A DNA stretch of 64,000 nucleotides from assembly GCF_000194155.1 (NCBI RefSeq), contig NZ_GL877878.1:1390351-1454350 (forward strand). Direction: 5' to 3'. Made by a program: the position numbers and the translations under genes. Source of the DNA: Saccharopolyspora spinosa NRRL 18395 (lineage in GTDB: Bacteria; Actinomycetota; Actinomycetes; Mycobacteriales; Pseudonocardiaceae). The notes beneath the pieces were generated by a model, which was not told where the DNA came from, ran no database searches, and saw only the letters and a program-made list of their open reading frames with translations. Of the stretch, positions 53,834 to 63,235 are shown one piece after another; position 1 is the first letter of the stretch, and the number at the start of each line of letters is the position of its first letter.

Positions 53834-54118
53834 TCAAGCGGGCTGGTAGGTCAGGCAGTCCACGATGTCCTGCTCGTAGCCGACGGAGATGCCGGGTGCC
53901 TGGCATTCGAGGTGGTCGTTGTACCGGCAGTCGGACATCTTGCACGCGCCCACGTGGCCGACCACGTCAGGCACGCCGCCTTCGACCGGAGCGGTGCAGA
54001 ACGTGTCGCACTGCGCGCGGAGCGGATGGCCGATGGTGATGGCGAGGGCGTGGCAGTTCTGGCCGTGGTTGAACGCGCAGTTTCCGGCGGTGCACTTGTT
54101 CACCAGAGGCATCTCCAT
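53834..54118 (-). CDS. Tandem DUF1540 cysteine-rich small protein
   Basis: This 94-residue protein starts MEMPLVNKCTAGNCAFNHGQ at ATG 54118, with GGTGGGAG upstream. Two copies of the DUF1540 motif are visible: CTAGNCAFNHGQNCHALAI with a later CDTFC, and CKMSDCRYNDHLECQAPGIS with a later DCLTY. Each has four cysteines with zinc-knuckle spacing. Function is unknown; a metal-binding role is likely. Confidence 0.85.
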   Translation of the reverse strand: MEMPLVNKCTAGNCAFNHGQNCHALAITIGHPLRAQCDTFCTAPVEGGVPDVVGHVGACKMSDCRYNDHLECQAPGISVGYEQDIVDCLTYQPA

Positions 54119-54264
54119 GACTCCCACCTGATTTCGTCGGCAACAACCGCCATGATGGGCAACACCCGCCATGATGGGCCGGGCCCGGCGGCCCGGCATC
54201 AGATCCGGTGGGTGCCGAAGTCAGCCGTCGGCCCGGCGCTGCCGGCGCAGCAACGGCTTGGCCG

Positions 54265-54570
54265 GCGGCGTTCGCCAGCCGGTCAAACCGGGGTCGATGG
54301 GCGCGGTGCTGCCGGGATGGCGCGCCGAGGTGCTGGACGACGACAGGGACGAGCCCGCGCCCCCGCGCACTGCCGGGGGCATCGCGCTCCACGTCGCGGA
54401 CAGCCCGCTCATGTGGTTCTCCGCCTGCACCGCCGCACCGGAGAAGACCGCCGAACGCTTGTCCGCCGACGGACGCTTACCTCACCGCGACGACTCGCTG
54501 GTCGCGGACCTCCAGCAACTGGTGAAACGCAAGTTCGCCGCGCACGCCTACCCGCGCGCGAGCAGTCTCG
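54265..54570 (+). pseudogene. Middle-domain remnant of an acyl-CoA synthetase
   Basis: The frame reads GWRAEVLDDDRDEPAPPRTA and GGIALHVADSPLMWFSACTA, APEKTAERLSADGR, then skips directly to LQQLVKRKFAAHAYPRASS. This matches AMP-forming synthetases with the A8 hinge region deleted. No start, P-loop or C-terminal catalytic lysine remains. Confidence 0.75.
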
Positions 54571-54729
54571 GTTACCCGTTCCGGCTGCGTTGTTGTCCTG
54601 GCCGCGGCACTCGACTCGATGCTCACCAAAGGTCCTTCCCGCCGTGCGCTCCTTTGCCCCGGCATCGCCAGCGGTTATGCTCCGCGCCACACATCACGCC
54701 GCGATACCCCCGGAAGGGGTGTGGGGATC

Positions 54730-55575
54730 GTGTACTTGCGCCCGGACGATGGGGATGCTTTCCGGCAGGCCCTGCGGGTGGTGCGGCAGCGGGCCGACGT
54801 GCCGGTCGTCTTCGGCGGGCAGGTCGCGGACGGTTCCGTGCGGCTCTCGGAGTTCGCTGGCATGCGCACTGCCGCCTTGAAAGGACTTCGCGTGCGCGCT
54901 GAAGCCGGGCTCGGCGGCCAGGTCCTGGCATCCCGGCGTCCCGGTGCGGTGCAGGACTACCGGTCTGCCGTGACGATCAGCCACGACTACGACGCGCCGG
55001 TACTCGCGGAAGGGATCAGCTCGGTGGTCGCCGCGCCGGTGACGGTTCGCGGTTCCGTTCGCGGAGTGCTCTACGGTGCCGCGCGCGGTGCGTTCCCGCT
55101 CGGTGACCGGGTGCTCGATACCGTGGTCGACGCGACCCTGCACCTGGCCGGTGAGCTCACAATCCGCGACGAGGTCGACCGGCGGCTGCGACTGCTGGAC
55201 GTGGTGGAGGCCGACCGCGCGGTGCCTCGCGACGGCATGGCGAGCGAAGAGGTTCGCGAGCTGCACGCCGAGTTCCGCGCCATCGCCCAGGGGCTCGACG
55301 ACGCGGCCCTCCGCGACCGCCTGCACCGGGCGTGCGCACGGCTGGCCCATCTCACAGCCGCCCGCGACTATGTCGATGCGCCCTCGCTGGCGCAGCGCGA
55401 GCTGGACGTGCTCTCCCAGATCGCGCTGGGGTGCAGCAACGCGGAGGCGGCGAGGCGGCTTTCGCTGCGGCCGGAAACAGTCAAGGCCTACCTGCGCAGC
55501 GCCATGCGCAAGCTGGACGTCCACACCCGGCACGAGGCGGTCGTCGTCGCCCGGCGCTGGGGCGCGCTGCCCTGA
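54730..55575 (+). CDS. LuxR-type transcriptional regulator with GAF sensor
   Basis: This 281-residue protein starts at GTG 54730, ten bases after GGAAGGGG. An N-terminal GAF-like domain (about 20-150, including GLGGQVLASRRPGAVQDYRS and VVAAPVTVRGSVRGVLYGAA) is followed by a linker helix and a C-terminal LuxR/GerE helix-turn-helix (SNAEAARRLSLRPETVKAYL). The relic just upstream suggests it formerly controlled an acyl-CoA synthetase pathway. Current targets are unknown. Confidence 0.88.
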   Translation: MYLRPDDGDAFRQALRVVRQRADVPVVFGGQVADGSVRLSEFAGMRTAALKGLRVRAEAGLGGQVLASRRPGAVQDYRSAVTISHDYDAPVLAEGISSVVAAPVTVRGSVRGVLYGAARGAFPLGDRVLDTVVDATLHLAGELTIRDEVDRRLRLLDVVEADRAVPRDGMASEEVRELHAEFRAIAQGLDDAALRDRLHRACARLAHLTAARDYVDAPSLAQRELDVLSQIALGCSNAEAARRLSLRPETVKAYLRSAMRKLDVHTRHEAVVVARRWGALP

Positions 55576-55644
55576 CGTCTTGATTGCGCTGCCGCAGTTC
55601 CGGGTATTCCCACATGGTGGTGCGGATTCGTGCGGAGGGTTGCG

Positions 55645-56508
55645 ATGTGCCGGCTGTTCGGGTTGTCCGCCGCACCAACGCGGGTGCACGCCACGTTCTG
55701 GTTGTTGGAAGCGCCCGACAGCCTCGCGCGGCAGAGCCGTCGCGAACCGGACGGGACAGGGCTCGGCACATTCACCGCCGAAGGTGAACCTGAGGTCGAC
55801 AAGCGCCCGTTGGCCGCATACGAGGACCGGGCGTTCGCCGAAGAAGCCAAGCAATGCAAGTCGAGCACGTTCATCGCACACATCCGCTACGCCTCCACGG
55901 GTGCCCTGGAACCGCGCAACACCCACCCCTTCCAGCAGCAGGGCCGGTTGTTCGCGCACGACGGCGTGATCGGCGATCTCCCGGCGCTGGAGGACGAAGT
56001 CGGCGACTACCGGACGCTCGTCGCGGGGGACACCGATTCCGAGCGCTTCTTCGCGCTGATCACCAAGCACATCAACGCGAACGGCGGTGCTGTTGGTGCC
56101 GGGATCGCCGCCGCCACGCGGTGGGTCGCCGACTCGCTCCCGGTTTATGCGCTGAACCTGGTCCTCGCCACGCAGACCGAGATGTGGGCGTTGCGCTATC
56201 CGGACACGCACGGGTTATGCGTGCTGGAGCGCGCTGCAGGCGGTCCGCACCGCGACCGGTACCTGAACCAAGCCAGTGCCGCCGGGCGCATCCGCGCCCG
56301 CAGCGGTCAGCTGGCCGAGACCCCGGCGGTGGTGGTGGCCAGCGAGCGGATGGACGAGGACCTAGGCTGGCGGGAACTGCGGCCCGGGGAACTGCTGCAC
56401 GCCGACGGCGCACTAGCGGTCACGCGAGAGCTCGTCGTGGACCACCCGCCGCGCCAACAACTAACCCTGACCGATCTCGATGCGCACGCCGCAGCCTCAC
56501 AGGCGTGA
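55645..56508 (+). CDS. Class II glutamine amidotransferase
   Basis: This 287-residue protein starts at ATG 55645 with GGAGGG upstream, so the N-terminal nucleophile is Cys2 after Met removal (MCRLFGLSAAP). HIRYASTGALEPRNTHPF and the NGVIGDLP-equivalent HDGVIGDLPAL give the glutaminase and oxyanion residues; GDTDSERFF follows. It matches the EgtC/YafJ group. Without egtB/egtD nearby, ergothioneine synthesis cannot be claimed; the substrate amide is unknown. It ends with a 12-bp convergent overlap with the STAS gene. Confidence 0.85.
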   Translation: MCRLFGLSAAPTRVHATFWLLEAPDSLARQSRREPDGTGLGTFTAEGEPEVDKRPLAAYEDRAFAEEAKQCKSSTFIAHIRYASTGALEPRNTHPFQQQGRLFAHDGVIGDLPALEDEVGDYRTLVAGDTDSERFFALITKHINANGGAVGAGIAAATRWVADSLPVYALNLVLATQTEMWALRYPDTHGLCVLERAAGGPHRDRYLNQASAAGRIRARSGQLAETPAVVVASERMDEDLGWRELRPGELLHADGALAVTRELVVDHPPRQQLTLTDLDAHAAASQA

Positions 56509-56958
56509 CACCGGCTCGCCCAAGGCGGGTGTCGCGTCGGCGGCGCTGATCGCAGCGTCCGCAGTGGATGCGTACGTGAACCGGTCGGTGATGTCGAGTA
56601 TCCCAAGCAAGCGGTCGACGATCCGGTTCTGGGAGACCAGCACCAGATTCGCCTGACGCATCAGGGCTCGGTGCCCGGCTTCCATCAGCACCACGACCCC
56701 GTCGGTGGACAGGAAGGACAGTCCGGAGAGGTCCAGGACGGCGGTTCGGGTGGCGGCCGTCAGGTGCGCGCGGACCGCCTCGGCGAATTGCGTAGCGCTG
56801 TTCATGTCCAGGATTCCGGCCGCTTCGATGACGATGACGCCGGGTGCCGGGCGCGTGGTGCGCAGGCTCAGCTTCTCGGCTTTGGGCGCGAGGTCTTCCG
56901 CGCTGCGTTCGGTGCGCGGCGCCGGAACTTCGGTCCGGCCGAACTCGGCGAAGGGCAT
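56497..56958 (-). CDS. STAS-domain anti-sigma factor antagonist
   Basis: This 153-residue protein starts at ATG 56958 behind AGGGGAGG. After a 45-residue leader comes a STAS domain (VIVIEAAGILDMNSATQFAE and LDLSGLSFLSTDGVVVLMEA). The serine in FLST corresponds to the phosphorylation site of SpoIIAA-type antagonists. No kinase or sigma partner is adjacent, so its partner lies elsewhere. Confidence 0.88.
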   Translation of the reverse strand: MPFAEFGRTEVPAPRTERSAEDLAPKAEKLSLRTTRPAPGVIVIEAAGILDMNSATQFAEAVRAHLTAATRTAVLDLSGLSFLSTDGVVVLMEAGHRALMRQANLVLVSQNRIVDRLLGILDITDRFTYASTADAAISAADATPALGEPVSRL

Positions 56959-57165
56959 GTGCAGCCTCCCCTGTGCTTCGGGATTCGAGCGGTCGGCCAC
57001 GTAGCGGGAATCCGCAGCAGGCCGTCTCCCACGCTACGACCGAAACCGAGATCACCAGGGAAGATGACATTTCGCGCGCATCACAACACGAAGGGTGCCG
57101 AACCTCCGGCGACGCCCCACGACCGGGTGACAGCAGCCGTCACTCGCAGCAAGCGCCGATGCAAG

Positions 57166-57726
57166 TTAGCTCGAACCGCCCGCGACCCGCGGAGCCAGCG
57201 CGTCGTTCGCGCTGCTTCCGATGTCCTCGCGCTTGAGGAAGTCCTCCACGTCGAACAGGTTTCCGTCAGCCCGGTCCAGGACGTCGAGCAGCGTCGACAG
57301 CCGCGAGACCGCATCGACCTGTTCGGCCAGGAACCAGCGCATGAACTGCTCGCCCAGGTAGTCGCCGTCCTCGCGAACCGTTTGGGTCAACGCGGCGACC
57401 TCGGCGGTCACCGACCGCTCCTGTGCCACGGCGAGCGCGACGAGCTCCCGCGGCTCGGTGAAGTCGTTGCGCACCGCCCGAATGGCCGGTATCTCCACCT
57501 CGGTGCTGCTGTCCATCATGTACTGCACGATCCGCAGCGCGTCGTCGCGCTTCTTCGACGAGCGCCGGTAGAAGTGCGTCGCCAGGCGGGGCAGATCCCG
57601 CTGGTCGAACCAGACCGCGATCGCCAGGTACTGCTGCGCGGTGCCGAACTCGTTGGCCACCTGTTCTTCCAGGAGGTGCTGGCTGCGCGAGGTGCGGGGG
57701 TCGATCTTCTTCACGCTACTGGTCAT
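57166..57726 (-). CDS. Ferritin-like protein with altered ferroxidase site
   Basis: This 186-residue protein is closely related to actinobacterial BfrB ferritins: EEQVANEFGTAQQYLAIAVW, DQRDLPRLATHFYRRS and QFMRWFLAEQVDAVSRLS. Where BfrB has EERNHA in helix B, with Glu and His as ferroxidase ligands, this protein has KKRDDA (residues 58-63). The helix A Glu26 (ANEF), the Glu in AQERSV and the Glu in LAEQV are kept. The 24-mer shell may form but iron oxidation should be impaired. ATG 57726 is chosen over an upstream TTG. Confidence 0.9.
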   Translation of the reverse strand: MTSSVKKIDPRTSRSQHLLEEQVANEFGTAQQYLAIAVWFDQRDLPRLATHFYRRSSKKRDDALRIVQYMMDSSTEVEIPAIRAVRNDFTEPRELVALAVAQERSVTAEVAALTQTVREDGDYLGEQFMRWFLAEQVDAVSRLSTLLDVLDRADGNLFDVEDFLKREDIGSSANDALAPRVAGGSS

Positions 57727-57820
57727 GGGCGCCAACGCTAAAACGCACCGCTATCGGCTACTCGTCACCCGCCGCGATTCGAGCCAATCGAGCGATCCCC
57801 GGCACGACGAGCAGACGGAT

Positions 57821-60233
57821 TCACCTCCGGGTGCGGCGGGTGGGGGTCGCGGTGGCGGGGTCTTCCGGCCACGGGTGCTTCGGATAACGACCGCGAAGTT
57901 CCGCGCGCACCTGCTGGTACCCGTTGCGCCAGAACGAGCCGAGGTCGGCCGTGACCGCCGCCGGTCGCCCGGCCGGGGACAGCAGGTGCAGCACGACCGG
58001 AACCCGGCCGTCGGCGATGCGGGGCACGTCCTGCCAGCCGAAGACCTCCTGCAGTTTCACGGGCAGTGCGGGGCGGTCGTCCCGGTAGTCCACCTTGATG
58101 TGGGAGCCGGACGGGACCTCGATCCGATCCGGCGCGAACTCGTCCAGCCAACCCGCCGCCGACCAGGGGATCAGCCGTCGCAACGCGACGCCCGCCGGAA
58201 TCCGGAGATCGGCCCGCCGCCGCCGCGCCGCCGAGAGCTCCGGCTCCAACCAATGGTCCACTGCGGACAGAAGCGCTCCGTGCGGACAGAAGCGCTCCGT
58301 CGTCGGTGGGGGGGCGTGCAGGAACCCGAGCCGCTGGCGCAGCCGCCGCGCATCCTCGCTCCAGGACAGCAGTTCCAGCCCCTCGGCACGCAGGCCCGCC
58401 AGCAGCGCCTCCCGGACTTTGGCGGGTTCCGGACAGCGGATCGGCCGCTGGCTCAGGACGATCGCGCCGAGCCGCTCGATCCGGACCGCGCGCACATCGC
58501 CGTCGACCCAACCTATCTCGTCGCCAGTGGTCACCAGGGCAGGCGCCGCGCTCCGGGCCAGCTCCTCGTCTGCCGGTGCGGCCATGCGGACGGTGCCGCA
58601 GGCGCTGCCAGGGGACCGGTCGGCGACAGCCACGGCAAGCCATTCCGAACCGCGCAACCCGGAGTTGCCGGGCAGCTCCACTGCCGTGCCGGACGCCATC
58701 AGGTACACCGCCGACTCCGCGCCCCGGCGCCGCGCGAGCCGCTCGGGCTGCGCCAGCGCGACGACCAGCGCCGCATCGTCGCGATCGGAGGTTCCGGGAT
58801 GCGGCTGCACCGAGGCACGCAGCCTGCGGACCTCGCGGCGCCACCGATCGCTGCCCGGCGCGCCCCGCCGCAATCGGGAAAGTGCGGTTGTCACGTCGAT
58901 TTCGTTGGTCAGGGCGTCGTTGTCGAGGAGGGCAACGACCTCGGTGGCGATGTCCACACCCGCTAGTTCGCGGCCGTCGAGCAAGGCCCGGGCCAGCCTC
59001 GGGTGCAGGCCGAGTTCGGCCATCCGGCGGCCCCGATCTGTCACCGCGCCGGAAGGTTCCAACGCGCCGAGCCCGCGCAGCACCTCCCGACCCGCCGCAA
59101 GCGCACCGGCGGGCGGCTCGTCCCACCACGTCAGCGCCGATCCGTCAGGCGTTCCCCAGCACGCAAGTTCCAGGGCCAGCCGGGTCAGGTCCGCCGTCCG
59201 AATCTCCGGTTCCGGGTAGGCGGGCAGCGTGCTGTGCTCGTGCTCCGGCCAGCACCGGTACACCACGCCCGGCCCCTGCCGACCGGCGCGGCCCGCCCGC
59301 TGCTCGGCCACCGCCGCCGACACCCGAACCGTGGCCAGCCCGGCCAGGCCGCGCCGGTTGTCCACCCTCGACACCCGGGAAAGGCCCGAATCCACGACGG
59401 CGCGCACCCCGGGCACGGTGAGGCTCGATTCCGCGACCGCCGTCGCCAGCACCACCCGGCGCCGCTCCCCCGCCCGCAGCGCCGAATCCTGCTGCGCGTG
59501 GCTGAGCCGCCCATGCAGCGGCAGAACGTCCACATCGGACCCTTCGAGTTGGCCCGCGACGCGGCGGATTTCGGCGGCCCCGGGCAGGAACGCCAGCACA
59601 TCGCCGTCCTGCTCGGCCAGCGCGGTGCGCACCGCCCGCGCCACGCACGACTCGATCCGCTCGCCTCGCGCCGGCGGCAGGTATGCGGTTCGGACCGGGT
59701 GCGTCCGCGCGTGCGCCTCCAGCACCGGGGCGGCGCCGAGCAGTTCCGCCGCCCGGCCGGCCGCCACCGTGGCCGAGGTCGCCAGCACCTGGAGATCGGG
59801 CCGCAGACCGTCCCGCGCGTCCAGCAGCAACGACAGGAGGAGATCCGCATCGAGATGCCGCTCGTGGCATTCGTCGAGCATCACCACGTCGACCCCGGAC
59901 AACTCGGGGTCGGATTGCAGCCGCCGCACCAGCAGGCCGGAGGTCACCACCTCGACGACCGTTTCCGCACCACGACGGCGCTCGCCCCGAACCGAGTACC
60001 CCACGCGTTGCCCGACCTTCTCGCCGAGCAGGCTCGCCATGCGCTCCGCCGCGGTTCGGGTCGCCAACCTCAGCGACCACGACGCGCAGGCCCTGCTCGG
60101 CGAGCGCCAACGGGACCAACGTCGTTTTCCCGGTGCCCGGCGGAGCCACCAGCACCGCCGTGCCGTGCTTGGAAAGCGCACGAGTGACGTCGTCGAGCGC
60201 GGAACGGACGGGAAGTTCGGGGAAGTCGAGCAT
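57821..60233 (-). CDS. hrpB: ATP-dependent helicase HrpB, frameshifted near the N-terminus
   Basis: The gene starts at ATG 60233 (MLDFPELPVRSALDDVTRAL) with Walker A VLVAPPGTGKTTLVPLAL, and reads to RVVVAE. At about 60068 the expected PRRLATRTAAERM has lost eight bases (coding AE then LATRTAAERM in the next frame). The remaining 770 residues are intact: DEAH-type box DECHERHLDADL, SATV motif, QRAGRAGRQGPGV (motif VI), and the HrpB-specific C-terminal domain ending KHPWPEDPATATPTRR. Total length fits a family-length protein minus 8 bp. This is a recent mutation or a sequencing error. Confidence 0.9.
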
Positions 60234-60324
60234 AACGGCCTCATCCTGCCATCCCGACCAGCCGACGCCTGCATCCGTGCTGCCCGCATAAGGGCGGAGG
60301 ACCACCGGGACCGGGCCGGCGCTC

Positions 60325-60545
60325 GGGCCGCTGATCTCGGCTACACCTTCGTGTTCGTCGCGGCCGTCGACATGACGGCCGTCGCGGGCACGATCGGCGG
60401 CGGGCTTGGGGACTTCGCCATCACCTACGGCTACCAGCGCTTCGAGTGGGGCAGCACCGGGGTCGCGGTGCTGATCATCAGCGTGCTGGTGCAGGCGGCC
60501 CAGCGCCTGGGCAACTTGTTGTACCGCAAGGCACTGCGCAGCTGA
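60325..60545 (+). pseudogene. C-terminal remnant of a methionine ABC permease (MetI)
   Basis: The frame contains TFVFVAAVDMTAVAGTIGGG and LGDFAITYGYQRFEWG, then VAVLIISVLVQAAQRLGNLL. This matches the end of MetI: GAIGGGGLGDLAIRYGYQRF and the last membrane helix. All upstream helices are missing. Confidence 0.75.
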
Positions 60546-60561
60546 TGGCACTGGCTTGTGA

Positions 60562-61572
60562 TCAACGGCGTCGGCGTTCACCCCGGTTCCGTCCGGGGCG
60601 AACGCCCACCGGTGCTGGCGGGGCGTCGCTGTCCAGGCGGTCCGCGATGAGGTCCAGCAGCGATTCGACTTCCGCCTGGTCGTAGCCGGCGCCGGTTTCG
60701 GGCTGCTCGCGGAAGACGACGGTCTGCACGTCGTTCGAGGTCAACGTGTCGGTGCCGCGCAGGGTCGCGGCGACGCGGTCCAGGAAGTCGTCGACCTGGT
60801 CCTCGTCGTAGCCGCGCTTGCCCGCCGTCGAACCGCTCAGCACCACGCTGCCGATCGCCTCCGAGGTGAGCTGGGGCGTCTCGGGGCCCACCGGTCGCGG
60901 GAAGGCGCGGGCGACCGGGATGCGCTGCGTCGGAAGGTTCCCCTGACGCGGTGTCATGTTCTTGATGATCGTGGAGACCATGACGAGGAAGGCGAAGACG
61001 CTGGCCTCCTGGTAACCGGGTTGGCCCGGCCCGGGAGGATTGAACCGGACGCCCAGCACGTCCTGCGCGGTGAGGGTGTCGGCGCCGCTGAGGGTGGCTT
61101 CGACGCGGTCCATGAACGCGTCGACCTCGGCCTTGTCCAGCGCGGACTGCGACGTCGCGTGCCCGTGGAAGACCTCGACGCGTCCCGGTGGCATGCGCTC
61201 GGCGGCCCGCTGCACCGGTTCGGGCCGCGGCGCCGCCACAGCCCGGTCGGCACGCCGGACCAAGGTGTTCCGCTCGCTCGCCGTGCCGCTCCCCCGCTGC
61301 CCGCGGCGCTCGGATTCCCGCACCTCCAGCTTCATCAGGGTCAGCGCGATCTGGTCCAGGAACTCAGCGACCTGGGTCTTCTTGTAGGCCCGCCCAGGTT
61401 TGCCCGGGCTGAACCGGGCGGTCAGCACATCGCGCACGGTCACCAGCCGCTTCCCTCGCAGCGTCTCCTCGACGCGTTCGAGGAACTCGTCGACCTCTGC
61501 CTCGTCGAAGCCGCGGTTGCGCCGCCACGTCCTGGCGAACGCAACGTTGTGCACGTCGTCGGGGTTGAGCAT
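60562..61572 (-). CDS. Protein built of repeated DivIVA-like motifs
   Basis: This 336-residue protein starts MLNPDDVHNVAFARTWRRNR. Three units of about 75-80 residues (roughly 1-80, 125-205, 230-325) each contain two DivIVA-like halves. The first half follows a GFDEAEVDEFLERVEETLRG / LVTVRDVLTARF pattern (also LDKAEVDAFMDRVEATLSG and YDEDQVDDFLDRVAATLRG). The second half is shorter, as in YDQAEVESLLDLIADRL. A long coiled coil as in true DivIVA/Wag31 is absent. A polar or septal scaffold role is possible but unproven. Confidence 0.8.
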   Translation of the reverse strand: MLNPDDVHNVAFARTWRRNRGFDEAEVDEFLERVEETLRGKRLVTVRDVLTARFSPGKPGRAYKKTQVAEFLDQIALTLMKLEVRESERRGQRGSGTASERNTLVRRADRAVAAPRPEPVQRAAERMPPGRVEVFHGHATSQSALDKAEVDAFMDRVEATLSGADTLTAQDVLGVRFNPPGPGQPGYQEASVFAFLVMVSTIIKNMTPRQGNLPTQRIPVARAFPRPVGPETPQLTSEAIGSVVLSGSTAGKRGYDEDQVDDFLDRVAATLRGTDTLTSNDVQTVVFREQPETGAGYDQAEVESLLDLIADRLDSDAPPAPVGVRPGRNRGERRRR

Positions 61573-61885
61573 TCCTCGTGCCTCCAGGGCATGCCGCGTC
61601 GACTTCTCGGACGCTTGCCCGGCGTGCCACGCCTGAGCCCCCGACCCGCCCGTTCTGCGCGAACAGCTTGCCCAAGGCCGCGCGCGAGATCAAGCCTTCC
61701 GACCACCCCGGAAATGGCGCGTTCGCCCCACGCTGCGCCGCGTGCCCGGCCGACTTCGGACAGTGCGCCCAGCAGGCGCGTCCGAACGGCCGAGTCCCGC
61801 CGCGATGAATCATCCACTTAGGACAGTTGGCCCGCCACGCGCCAGAGAGCCAAGATGGGGGTACCGCACGACATCGGAGGGCGCG
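61573..61885. other. Divergent intergenic region
   Basis: About 310 bp between the DivIVA-motif gene and the DUF427 gene, which diverge from here. Only short low-quality frames; promoters for both genes must lie here, but none was identified with confidence. Confidence 0.45.
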
Positions 61886-62632
61886 ATGACCGACAACACC
61901 GGTGAGCAGCCGAGGATCCAGCGATCGCCCAAACGGGTGCGGGCCTACCTCCGCGGCCGGCTGGTCGCGGACACCAGGGGTCCGATGCTCGTTTGGGAGC
62001 ACCCCTACTACCCGACCTACTACCTACCGGCGGAGGACGTCAAGGCGACGCTGCGCCCGACCGGTGAAACCCGCCACATCGACCGCGTCGGGGACGGCGA
62101 CGTGCACGACGTGCTGGTCGACGGAACCGTCGCCGAGGGCGCCGCCGTCCGGTTCCCGGACTCCTCCGCAGCACCGAACCTGGTGCGGCTCGAATGGGGC
62201 GCGCTGGACGAGTGGTTCGAGGAGGACGAGCCCGTGTACGTGCACCCCCGCGACCCGTACAAGCGGGTCGACGTCCTGGCCAGCTCGCGGCACGTCACCG
62301 TGCGGATTGGCGGCGTCGTCGTGGCCGACTCGCACCGCCCACTCGTCCTGTTCGAGACCGGGCTGCCGCCGCGCTACTACCTCCCGCTGACCGACCTCCG
62401 GACCGACCTGCTGCGGCCGTCTGACCGGCGAACCCAATGCCCGTACAAGGGAACCGCGACGTACTGGAACGCGATGATCGACGGCACCGAACACGCCGAC
62501 ATCGTCTGGACCTACCGCGCGCCGTTCCCGGAGAGCCAGAAGATCGCCGGTCTCGCCTGCTTCTACGACGAGCGGGTGGAGATCACCATCGACGGCGAAC
62601 TTCAGGAGCAGCCGCGCACCCCGTTCTCCTGA
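61886..62632 (+). CDS. Tandem DUF427 protein
   Basis: This 248-residue protein starts at ATG 61886 behind CGGAGG. Two DUF427 domains occur in tandem: residues about 12-115 (KRVRAYLRGRLVADTRGPML, YYPTYYLPAEDVKATLRPTG) and 130-245 (HVTVRIGGVVVADSHRPLVL, RYYLPLTDLRTDLLRPSDRR, CPYKGTATYWNAMIDG). The domain is a small beta fold of unknown function, widespread in actinobacteria. Confidence 0.9.
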   Translation: MTDNTGEQPRIQRSPKRVRAYLRGRLVADTRGPMLVWEHPYYPTYYLPAEDVKATLRPTGETRHIDRVGDGDVHDVLVDGTVAEGAAVRFPDSSAAPNLVRLEWGALDEWFEEDEPVYVHPRDPYKRVDVLASSRHVTVRIGGVVVADSHRPLVLFETGLPPRYYLPLTDLRTDLLRPSDRRTQCPYKGTATYWNAMIDGTEHADIVWTYRAPFPESQKIAGLACFYDERVEITIDGELQEQPRTPFS

Positions 62633-62699
62633 CAGTCCATCGTGGACGGTTTTCGGAAAGCGCTGCCACTCCGCGCGGACGAGATGACAAGATCATCCC

Positions 62700-63220
62700 A
62701 TGCCTGCATCCCGTCGCGAACTGCTGCGCTGGCAGTTCGACCTGACCTGGTCGCTGTTCGAGCTGCACCTGGAACAGCTGAGCCCCGAGGACTTCCTCTG
62801 GGAACCCGCGAAGTGCTGCTGGACGATGCGCCTGGGCGACGGCGGAGCGTGGGTGCCGGACTGGGCCGATACCGAGCCCGACCCCATCCCGGTCCCGACC
62901 ATCGGCTGGGTCACCTGGCACATCGGGTGGTGGTGGAGCGTGACCATCGACCGCGCGCAGGGCCAGACGCCGCGCGACCGTACCGAGGTCGAATGGCCCG
63001 GTGCCGGGCAGCCGACCATCGACTGGCTGCGAGGGCTCCGCGCGGACTGGCTGGCGGTGCTGGACGAGCTCGCCGACGCAGACCTGGACGCCGCCGCGCC
63101 GTTCCCGTGGCAGAACGACCCGAGATGACCGTGGCCCACATGGTCGGCTGGATCAACGCGGAACTGATGAAGAACGCCGCCGAGATCGGCCAACTCCGCC
63201 TGGTTCGGGCCGCTTCGTGA
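62700..63220 (+). CDS. DinB-family protein, frameshifted near the C-terminus
   Basis: From ATG 62700 the frame encodes a DinB-like four-helix protein (LLRWQFDLTWSLFELHLEQL, IGWVTWHIGWWWSVTIDRA) and stops at 63126-63128 after FPWQNDPR. A one-base loss after CCG at 63122 is evident: the next frame continues MTVAHMVGWINAELMKNAAE and IGQLRLVRAAS, the normal C-terminus, to 63220. The restored length is 173 residues, typical of the family. DinB-like proteins are metal-binding and often thiol-dependent transferases. Confidence 0.85.
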
Positions 63221-63235
63221 GAGCCATCGCGCGGA

